Part shown: one piece after another, positions 1-6,229 of the stretch | How positions within the stretch are numbered: the stretch's first letter is position 1 | Layout: each line of letters opens with the position of its first letter | Assembly: GCA_030598885.1 (NCBI GenBank) | Contig: JAUVOZ010000103.1 | Coordinates: 1 to 7,040, forward strand | DNA from: Anaerolineae bacterium | GTDB taxonomy: Bacteria > Chloroflexota > Anaerolineae > Anaerolineales > E44-bin32 | Reading direction: 5' to 3' | Length of the DNA: 7,040 nucleotides | Notes under the pieces: generated by a model | Seen by the model: only the letters and a program-made list of their open reading frames with translations | What the model was told of the DNA's origin: nothing | The model's database searches: none | Made by a program: the position numbers and the translations under genes

Positions 1-1253
1 ACTACTTCATCACCATCGATCCCAAAACCGACCTCACCGCCGTCGTACGTCCACGCGATCTTCCATTGCTCACCCCGGTGGAGACCACTCAAGGTTCACG
101 CCACGTATGGACCACTTTCAGCGCCGACCAGATCGACCTGAACTTCACCAATCCCGAAGTTATGCTCGAAATTCTCGACCTGCTTCTCTTCTATGTGCGC
201 CAGGGCGCCCAGTTCATCCGTCTGGACGCTATCGCTTTCCTGTGGAAGACGATCGGTACTTCCTGCATCCATCTTCCCCAAGCCCACCGTGTCGTAAAAC
301 TTATGCGCATTGTGCTCGATGCCGTCGCACCGTGGGTTTACCTGATCACGGAGACCAACGTGCCGCATGAGGAAAACCTTTCCTACCTGGGCGATGGAAG
401 TGACGAGGCTCATCTGATCTATCAATTCGCCCTACCACCTCTCGTGCTCCATACTTTGCACACCGGCGATGCATCACGCCTTACTGCCTGGGCCTCAGAT
501 CTAAACCTCCCTTCAGACCAGGTTACCTTCTTCAACTTTTTGGCTTCGCATGATGGCATAGGCCTTAGGCCGGCGGATGATATACTCACAGATCAAGAAA
601 TCGAGGCCTTGGTAGCCGGAACCAACGCCCGAGATGGCGGGGTCTCCCATCGCCGGGTTGGCAAGAGCAAGCGTCTACCTTACGAACTCAACATCACCTA
701 CTTCGACGCGTTGTCCGAACCTGGTGAGGAGCAGACCGACATCGAACGCTGGATCAATCGCTTCTTAGCCTCACAATCGATTATGCTCACCCTAGCTGGG
801 GTTCCGGGCATCTACTTCCACAGCCTATTTGGCTCCCGAAACGACATTGCCGCCGTACAGCGAACTGGTAAATTGCGTTCAATCAATCGCACTAAACTGG
901 AGTTGGAAGAACTGGAGACCAAGTTGGGGCAACCGGATTCGCGCCAAGCCCGTGTTTTTACCGGATTCACTCACTTATTGAGAATCCGTCGCAACCAACC
1001 TGCTTTCAATCCCACCGGCGGCCAGCAGGTCCTTGATTTAGGCCCCTCGGTTTTCGCCTTACTACGGAGCGCACCAAATGGTGGACAGCGGGTGCTTTGT
1101 CTGCACGAAGTTGCTGGCCGAAGCGTTCGTCTGACAGTCAGCTTAGAGGAGGCTCCTCAGGCTGAACCGCGCGACTTACTCTCAGACAAACCGGTCACAC
1201 TCGACGCGTGCCACCTGTCACCCTACCAGGTTCGCTGGATCCAACTTGATTGA
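1..1253 (+). CDS. GH13_18 glycoside phosphorylase, probable glucosylglycerate phosphorylase (5' end missing)
   Basis: This is the C-terminal 416 residues of a sucrose-phosphorylase-type GH13 enzyme. The frame is open from base 3 with no credible start, so the gene begins before the window; family members are roughly 490-570 residues, so about a quarter is missing. The retaining GH13 triad is visible: nucleophile Asp in RLDAIAF (codon 225-227), acid/base Glu in LITETNVPH (351-353) and the transition-state Asp in ASHDGIG (552-554). The segment GTSCIHLPQAH after the nucleophile resembles the YcjM/glucosylglycerate phosphorylase branch rather than classical sucrose phosphorylase. Such enzymes split glucosylglycerate with phosphate into glucose-1-phosphate and D-glycerate in the cytoplasm. 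The nearby gpgS and gpgP genes make this substrate likely. Sucrose, glucosylglycerol or sucrose-6'-phosphate remain possible, because specificity within the family cannot be read with certainty here. The stop lies 17 bases before the next ATG. Confidence 0.85.
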   Translation, partial: YFITIDPKTDLTAVVRPRDLPLLTPVETTQGSRHVWTTFSADQIDLNFTNPEVMLEILDLLLFYVRQGAQFIRLDAIAFLWKTIGTSCIHLPQAHRVVKLMRIVLDAVAPWVYLITETNVPHEENLSYLGDGSDEAHLIYQFALPPLVLHTLHTGDASRLTAWASDLNLPSDQVTFFNFLASHDGIGLRPADDILTDQEIEALVAGTNARDGGVSHRRVGKSKRLPYELNITYFDALSEPGEEQTDIERWINRFLASQSIMLTLAGVPGIYFHSLFGSRNDIAAVQRTGKLRSINRTKLELEELETKLGQPDSRQARVFTGFTHLLRIRRNQPAFNPTGGQQVLDLGPSVFALLRSAPNGGQRVLCLHEVAGRSVRLTVSLEEAPQAEPRDLLSDKPVTLDACHLSPYQVRWIQLD

Positions 1254-1270
1254 GTGGGGATATTGGGATA

Positions 1271-2512
1271 ATGAGGATAGGTCTGATTCACTACAGTGGT
1301 CCACCAATAATCGGCGGCGTTGAACAGACTCTTTACCACCATGCTAAGGTTCTGGCTGATCTTGGCCACCGACCTCAACTATTGGTAGGAGAAGGTCAGA
1401 GTTTCGACCCCCGCGTGCCCGTGACCGTTATCCCCACCTTATATTCTATGCACCCTGAAGTTTTAGCCGTCAAAGCTGCGCTTGACTCGGGTCAGACCGA
1501 GGATCGGTTCGACGACCTTCGCCGTTCCCTCCTGGAACGCCTCAGAGAAGCCATAGCTGAAGTCGATGTTGTAGTTGTCCACAACGCCCTTACCCTACAT
1601 AAAAACCTTGCCCTAACCGCCGCCCTATGGGACCTGGTTCAAACAGATCTATCAGTGCCCATTATCGGTTGGCATCACGACTTCGCCTGGGATCGTTCAC
1701 AGTATCGGGCTGAGTTGCACGAACGCTTCCCCTGGCAGCTTCTGCGCCAACCCTGGCCGAACGTGGTAAATGTGGTAGTTTCTCAGGCACAACGCGATCG
1801 GTTGGCTGACCTTTACGACGCATCACCCGAGTCGATACACGTGATACCACCGGGAATTGACTTGGCAATCTCCGGTAACTGGACCGACATGACTAAAATG
1901 GTGGTGGCGGAATTAGGATTACTTCAGGCCGACGCGATATTGCTGCTGCCGGCGCGTATCACTCCTCGCAAGAACATCGAGTTCGCCATGCGGATCTTAG
2001 CCGAATTGCGGGACCTGAGCCGTCAGGATATCCGCTTGGTAGTAACCGGACCACCCGGTCCTCACAACCCTGCCAATGCAGCTTACCTCCAGTCGCTGCT
2101 GTCGTTACGAAAAAAACTCGGTCTTGAACGAGCAGCCTACTTTCTGCACCAGCTCAATAAAGCAGACCCGTTAGTGTTGGATGAGCACACGATGGCCAAC
2201 CTATATATGCTTTGCGATGCATTGCTCTTCACAAGTTATCAGGAGGGATTCGGTATTCCTTTGCTTGAGGCAGGTTTTGCCCGGCTCCCAATTTTCTGCA
2301 GCGACATCCCATCATTTCATGAAAGCGCAGGCGAGCAAGCACACTATTTCTCCCTCAGCGATACCCCGCATCGGGTGGCTACATCAATTGCAGAGACTCT
2401 GCTAGCTGATCCTTCCCTCCTATTACGCCGCAGGGTTCGTAGTAGGTATACATGGACTAATATCGTTCACCATAAGGTATTGCCAGTTCTGGAAAGAGGT
2501 CGCGATGGGTGA
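1271..2512 (+). CDS. GT4 family glycosyltransferase (413 aa), unknown acceptor, possible solute-extending enzyme
   Basis: This is a cytoplasmic GT-B fold retaining glycosyltransferase of family GT4. The N-terminal Rossmann half opens with MRIGLIHYSGPP and a GGVEQ loop (near residues 13-17). Residues 131-142 read IIGWHHDFAWDR, a block also found in the second GT4 of this window. The C-terminal donor half has the basic PARITPRKNIE motif (R233, K234) and the E-x7-E signature EGFGIPLLE (E325, E333), which in GT4 enzymes contact the nucleotide-sugar. The start chosen is ATG 1271, giving a normal GT4 N-terminus, with a GGGGA at 1256-1260 as a weak ribosome site. The TTG at 1250 would add seven unlikely residues. 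The end overlaps gpgS by 8 bases, implying coupling. Donor and acceptor are not readable. A mannosyltransferase acting on glucosylglycerate or its phosphate (MggA-like) is an inference from context, and an unrelated glycan role is possible. Confidence 0.85.
   Translation: MRIGLIHYSGPPIIGGVEQTLYHHAKVLADLGHRPQLLVGEGQSFDPRVPVTVIPTLYSMHPEVLAVKAALDSGQTEDRFDDLRRSLLERLREAIAEVDVVVVHNALTLHKNLALTAALWDLVQTDLSVPIIGWHHDFAWDRSQYRAELHERFPWQLLRQPWPNVVNVVVSQAQRDRLADLYDASPESIHVIPPGIDLAISGNWTDMTKMVVAELGLLQADAILLLPARITPRKNIEFAMRILAELRDLSRQDIRLVVTGPPGPHNPANAAYLQSLLSLRKKLGLERAAYFLHQLNKADPLVLDEHTMANLYMLCDALLFTSYQEGFGIPLLEAGFARLPIFCSDIPSFHESAGEQAHYFSLSDTPHRVATSIAETLLADPSLLLRRRVRSRYTWTNIVHHKVLPVLERGRDG
2495..2500 (+). 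promoter_or_regulatory. Ribosome binding site for gpgS
   Basis: AGAGGT lies inside the last codons of the upstream GT4 gene, five bases before ATG 2505. It supports that start, which overlaps the preceding stop codon (2510-2512), an arrangement typical of translational coupling. Confidence 0.5.
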
Positions 2513-4349
2513 AATACAACCTGGTCGTTCCAAGACCGCCAATCGTCACCGATCTGCACGTAAAACCTTAATTCCAGCACTTTCGTGCGATCCCGGAGAA
2601 CCGCTCATTCCTTTAGCCCACTCGCTGAGCGAGGAACGACAGGTATTGGTGTTGGGGATTGTTCCGGTCGAGGCCAAACATTCCCTCAGCGAGGCGGCCG
2701 CCCAAACCCAAGAATTACGCATGAAATTACGGAAAGCTGTTGCTAACCTTGGTGGTCACCTTTGGCCCAAGATCATCGCCTCACATCACCCAGAGTATGA
2801 GATCACAGCATTCATCGCCGAACAAAATATCGACTTGATGGTCCTACCATGGTTGAACAAACCAAGCATATATAACGCCATGGCTGAAGCCGTTCTTGAA
2901 CGTGCCTCTTGTAATGTTGTCGTACTGCAAGGGTCGCCACCGAAACCGAAAGGAAACATCCTTATCGTGTTGCGAGCCGGTTCAGATAGCGAACTAGCTT
3001 TAAGGCTTGGCCTCAACCTCACTCGCTCTAGCGACATCACAATTACCACCTTGCGACCGACAGGTATGACAGATTTTGAGCTTGACGAAAATGCTACCTT
3101 GGGTCTTGAGCAGGTGCTTCAACATCTTCCGCAGGTTCAAGACGCAGTCCTTCTGGCCGATGACCCAAGCCAAGCCGTCCTAGAGCAGGCTGAACATTTC
3201 GACTTAGTCATTATTGGTGCCTCCGATCACAGCAACGATTCGGGAGTAACTATTGATCAATTAACCCAACGCCTGCTTGACGATTCACCTTGCCCGGTAA
3301 TGGTTACCCGCGCCCAGACACAATCAGCACTCGCGCCTCGCTCCGATCTGACTGGCCTAGAGGCGATCTCAATCTTGGTCGACAAATGGTTCGCCGAGAA
3401 TACTTTCCGCGCTTCTGAATTCGATGAACTTCAACGCCTGTTAAAGAGGAAGGAATCGTTAGAGGTCACGATAAGCCTGGCTTTACCAGCGTTGAACGAG
3501 GAAGAGACCGTTGGCAAAGTGATCGAGACCATCCAACGAACCCTAATGGCGGAGGTCCCTCTCCTGGACGAAATTGTCTTGATCGACTCGAATTCTGTCG
3601 ACCACACACGTGAAATCGCCCGCAATCTGGGAATCCCAGTCTATATCCATCAAGAGATTTTGCCTCAGTACGGTCCCCGCGATGGCAAGGGGGAGGCACT
3701 GTGGAAAAGCTTATATGTCACCCAAGGCGATATTGTGTTGTGGATTGACACCGACATCGTAAACATCCACCCACGCTTCGTTTATGGGCTTATCGGTCCA
3801 CTTCTACATCGACCCCGGTTGATGTTCATCAAAGGGTTCTATCTGCGTCCAATCCAGGTGGGAAAAACCATCCAAGCTGGCGGTGGCGGTCGCGTAACCG
3901 AGCTCACAGCCCGCCCCTTGCTCAACCTCTTTTATCCATCCCTCTCCGGGCTGATTCAACCCCTTTCCGGTGAATACGGCGGTCGCCGCCTCGCTCTGGA
4001 GCAGGTACCATTTTCCTCTGGTTATGGCGTCGAAATCGGCCTGCTAATCGATCTCCTCGAAAAATTCGGTCTTGAGGCCATCGGTCAGGTGGACTTGATC
4101 CGACGCATCCATCACAACCAACCACTGACCGCTCTAAGTATGATGGCCTTCACCGTAATCCAAACTGTAATCCGCAAAATAGACCGTCGCTATGGTCTGC
4201 AATTGCTCCGGGATGTCAACCGCTCGATGAAGCTCATCCGCTATGAGGAAAAGCGCTTCTTCCTCAAGATCCAGGAACTGGCTGAACGCCAGCGTCCACC
4301 AATGTCCAGCCTGCCAGAATATCAGGCTCGATTTAAACGAAACACTTAA
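2505..4349 (+). CDS. gpgS: Glucosyl-3-phosphoglycerate synthase with two N-terminal USP-like domains (614 aa)
   Basis: GpgS transfers glucose from an NDP-glucose to 3-phosphoglycerate, the first step of glucosylglycerate synthesis. The catalytic part (about residues 320-600) is a GT-A fold enzyme (GT81 type). It shows SLALPALNEEE (324-333), the KGEALW block (395-400), the metal-binding DTD (415-417), GGGGRVTELTARP (459-471), GYGVEIGLL (506-514) and IHHNQPL, whose H536 aligns with the metal-binding His of mycobacterial GpgS. I compared these with the mycobacterial protein from memory. That protein is about 324 residues; the extra 300 here are a short basic tail (1-20) and two alpha/beta repeats (about 22-142 and 150-268) that look like universal stress protein domains, followed by a linker (280-318). 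Both repeats lack the usual USP glycine-rich ATP motif. The gene is coupled to the upstream GT4 and followed by gpgP after 15 bases, the expected partner. The GpgS call is strong; the USP call is moderate. Confidence 0.92.
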   Translation: MGEIQPGRSKTANRHRSARKTLIPALSCDPGEPLIPLAHSLSEERQVLVLGIVPVEAKHSLSEAAAQTQELRMKLRKAVANLGGHLWPKIIASHHPEYEITAFIAEQNIDLMVLPWLNKPSIYNAMAEAVLERASCNVVVLQGSPPKPKGNILIVLRAGSDSELALRLGLNLTRSSDITITTLRPTGMTDFELDENATLGLEQVLQHLPQVQDAVLLADDPSQAVLEQAEHFDLVIIGASDHSNDSGVTIDQLTQRLLDDSPCPVMVTRAQTQSALAPRSDLTGLEAISILVDKWFAENTFRASEFDELQRLLKRKESLEVTISLALPALNEEETVGKVIETIQRTLMAEVPLLDEIVLIDSNSVDHTREIARNLGIPVYIHQEILPQYGPRDGKGEALWKSLYVTQGDIVLWIDTDIVNIHPRFVYGLIGPLLHRPRLMFIKGFYLRPIQVGKTIQAGGGGRVTELTARPLLNLFYPSLSGLIQPLSGEYGGRRLALEQVPFSSGYGVEIGLLIDLLEKFGLEAIGQVDLIRRIHHNQPLTALSMMAFTVIQTVIRKIDRRYGLQLLRDVNRSMKLIRYEEKRFFLKIQELAERQRPPMSSLPEYQARFKRNT

Positions 4350-4364
4350 GGCTAGCTCGTTTCA

Positions 4365-4928
4365 ATGACTACATTGATTCTCATCCGACATGGGGAAACC
4401 GACTGGAATGTCGAAGGCCGCTACACAGGCCAGACTGATGTGCCGCTCAACGCATGTGGACTCGAGCAGGCTGATAGCCTGGCAAAGCGACTTCAGGGAA
4501 ATAAAATCGACGCAATCTACAGTAGCGATCTCCGCCGTGCTCACCAGACCGCTAAGGCTCTTGCTGAGAGCCGCGAGACTCGCATACTAATTGACCCTCG
4601 CCTGCGAGAAATCCATCAAGGGGAATGGGAAGGTATGCTCTTCAAAGACATCCGAGCGAGGTATTCGCAGGCTTGGGAACAGCGGGCGCGCGATCCACTT
4701 CTTATCGCTCCGCCAGGTGGCGAGACAATTGGTCAAGTTCGTACTCGAGTGTTAGAAGCGCTTAGGGATATCCTCCAACAACATCCCGACGGTCACCTGG
4801 CGATTGTATCGCACGGCTTGGTCCTAGCGCTGATTAAAGTACACATTGCCGGTCTACCGATCAAGACAGTGTGGGATCACATTCCAAAAAACGCAGAACC
4901 CGAAATAATTGTCATGGAGGCAGTATGA
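4365..4928 (+). CDS. gpgP: Histidine-phosphatase, probable glucosyl-3-phosphoglycerate phosphatase (187 aa)
   Basis: This is a compact member of the phosphoglycerate-mutase-like histidine phosphatase family. The phosphate pocket is complete: R8 and nucleophile H9 in LIRHGETDWN, R58 in SSDLRRAHQTA, the proton donor E82 in REIHQGEWEG, and H150 in IVSHG. The short length fits cofactor-independent phosphatases rather than the longer glycolytic mutases. On sequence alone it could equally be an alpha-ribazole phosphatase (CobC) or another small phosphatase. Its place directly behind gpgS makes removal of phosphate from glucosyl-3-phosphoglycerate, giving glucosylglycerate, the best call; the mycobacterial GpgP belongs to the same fold family. 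The start ATG 4365 begins four codons before the catalytic RHG block, as is usual, although only a weak AAGG (4348-4351) precedes it. The stop overlaps the next start as ATGA. Confidence 0.82.
   Translation: MTTLILIRHGETDWNVEGRYTGQTDVPLNACGLEQADSLAKRLQGNKIDAIYSSDLRRAHQTAKALAESRETRILIDPRLREIHQGEWEGMLFKDIRARYSQAWEQRARDPLLIAPPGGETIGQVRTRVLEALRDILQQHPDGHLAIVSHGLVLALIKVHIAGLPIKTVWDHIPKNAEPEIIVMEAV
4916..4920 (+). promoter_or_regulatory. Ribosome binding site deciding the start of the second GT4
   Basis: GGAGG sits four bases before ATG 4925, within the end of gpgP. It favours ATG 4925 over the upstream in-frame GTG at 4871. The start shares its last two bases with the gpgP stop TGA (ATGA), so translation is likely coupled. 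Confidence 0.6.
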
Positions 4929-6187
4929 ATAATAAATCGAGCCGAATCGGTTTCGTCGCCACCCGACTTATCGGCACCGACGGCGTATCTCTCGAAACTG
5001 AAAAGTGGTCGAATATCCTAAGCGGGATGAACCATGAGTGCTTTTATTTCACCGGGGAATCTGACCGCCCTGAGGAACGCACCTATCTCGTACCCGAGGC
5101 TCACTTCAAACATCCCGAAATCGAAGACTTGAACTCTGACTTATTCGACAACTACGTTCGTTCATCTCACACTTCAGGCAAGATCCAAGCGCTCAGGCAC
5201 CACATAAAGCAACATATATACCAATTTGTCCGTACTTTCGATTTGAATCTGCTGATTGTTGAAAACGCTCTTTCTCTGCCGATGAACGTCCCTCTCGGGT
5301 TAGCACTGACCGAATTCATCGCCGAGACAAGCATCCCGACCATCGGCCATCACCACGACTTCTCTTGGGAACGTTCGCGTTATTCGGTTAGCGCCGCTGA
5401 CGACTACCTACGGGCTGCTTTTCCTCCTACTCTGCCATCGATCCACCATGTGGTGATCAACTCCTTCGCCGGGCGCCGCTTGGCTCTACGAACTGGTGCC
5501 AGTTCCATGTTGATCCCCAACGTGATGGATTTCGACAATCCTCCTCCCGAACCAGATGCCTACGCGGCCAAAATCCGCTCAGCTCTGGGCATCCAGCCCG
5601 ATGATCATTTTTTGCTCCAGCCAACCCGGATCGTGCCCCGTAAGCGGATCGAACATGCGATCGAATTGATACACCGGCTTGACTGCAACTGTGTTCTGGT
5701 GATTACCCACGCCTCCGGCGATGAGGGCACTGCGTATGAGAATTACCTGCGGGATTATGCTGATATCCTCAATGTGCCGGTGATTTTCGGCTCCAATATC
5801 GTAAATCACCGTCGCGGTACAACATCGAATGGTAGTCCCATTTTTTCTCTAGCCGACGCTTATCAGCAGGCCAATTTGGTGACCTACCCCTCCACCATTG
5901 AAGGCTTCGGCAACGCCTTCCTAGAGACCATTTACTTCCTCCGACCTATCGTGATCAGCACTTATGAGATATTCAAAACCGACATTCAGCCCAAGGGCTT
6001 CCGGGTGATTGGATTCGACGACTTCATCGAGGAGCGGACTGTCCGCCAAGCACGTGAGGTGTTGCACGATCCTGCCCTGGGAGAGGAAATGACGGCACAT
6101 AATTACCAGATCGGCCGCCGTTATTATTCATACCGTACCCTCGAGTACAAACTCGCTGCACTCATACATGAATGCTTGGGGGTCTAA
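4925..6187 (+). CDS. GT4 family glycosyltransferase (420 aa), possible mannosylglucosylglycerate synthase (MggS-like)
   Basis: This is a GT-B glycosyltransferase of family GT4. It opens with RIGFVATRLIGTDGVSLETE, a G-T-D-G-V-S loop where many GT4 proteins have a glycine-rich acceptor loop. It continues with ENALSLPMNVPLG (near 110-122), IGHHHDFSWERSRY (140-153), VINSFAGRRLA, IPNVMDFDNPPP, the basic donor motif PTRIVPRKRIE (R239, K240) and E-x7-E as EGFGNAFLE (E326, E334). The start is ATG 4925 rather than GTG 4871: the extra 18 residues would be read from inside gpgP and are basic and unlike the family. From memory, this family includes proteins annotated as mannosylglucosylglycerate synthase, which move mannose from GDP-mannose to glucosylglycerate. 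The position right behind gpgS-gpgP fits that role, but donor and acceptor are inferred. It is a distant paralogue of the GT4 at 1271-2512, sharing the HHDF-x-W block. Confidence 0.86.
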   Translation: MNNKSSRIGFVATRLIGTDGVSLETEKWSNILSGMNHECFYFTGESDRPEERTYLVPEAHFKHPEIEDLNSDLFDNYVRSSHTSGKIQALRHHIKQHIYQFVRTFDLNLLIVENALSLPMNVPLGLALTEFIAETSIPTIGHHHDFSWERSRYSVSAADDYLRAAFPPTLPSIHHVVINSFAGRRLALRTGASSMLIPNVMDFDNPPPEPDAYAAKIRSALGIQPDDHFLLQPTRIVPRKRIEHAIELIHRLDCNCVLVITHASGDEGTAYENYLRDYADILNVPVIFGSNIVNHRRGTTSNGSPIFSLADAYQQANLVTYPSTIEGFGNAFLETIYFLRPIVISTYEIFKTDIQPKGFRVIGFDDFIEERTVRQAREVLHDPALGEEMTAHNYQIGRRYYSYRTLEYKLAALIHECLGV

Positions 6188-6208
6188 GACGAATCGAGAT
6201 AAGAACCT

Positions 6209-6229
6209 GATTGGGTCATGGACCAAATC
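6209..6229 (+). promoter_or_regulatory. Imperfect hairpin enclosing the start codon of the CPBP gene
   Basis: GATTGGGTC and GACCAAATC form a 9-base inverted repeat with one G/A mismatch, and the three-base loop between the arms is exactly ATG 6218-6220. Such a structure could limit initiation or act as a small operator, but an element this short can arise by chance. It also lacks the U-tract expected of an intrinsic terminator. Confidence 0.25.

Noticed and set aside
66..68. TTG as start of the GH13 gene
   Set aside because: The frame stays open to base 3 and the codons before it read as typical family sequence (FITIDPKTDLTAVVRP), so the gene is simply cut by the window edge.
96..425. Minus-strand open frame of 109 codons
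   Set aside because: It lies fully opposite the conserved GH13 catalytic region and its product resembles no family I recognise; it is a shadow frame.
1250..1252. TTG as start of the first GT4
   Set aside because: It overlaps the previous stop and adds seven residues before the standard MRIGLIHYS start; ATG 1271 is better.
4350..4364. Possible control element between gpgS and gpgP
   Set aside because: Only 15 bases, with no inverted repeat or U-tract; it is an ordinary operon spacer.
4871..4873. GTG as start of the second GT4
   Set aside because: It would add 18 basic residues from within gpgP; ATG 4925 has a GGAGG and an ATGA overlap.
6176..6203. Possible promoter (TTGGGG, 16 bases, GATAAG) before the CPBP gene
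   Set aside because: The -35 match is poor (3 of 6) and the -10 only partial (4 of 6), so it cannot be told from chance.
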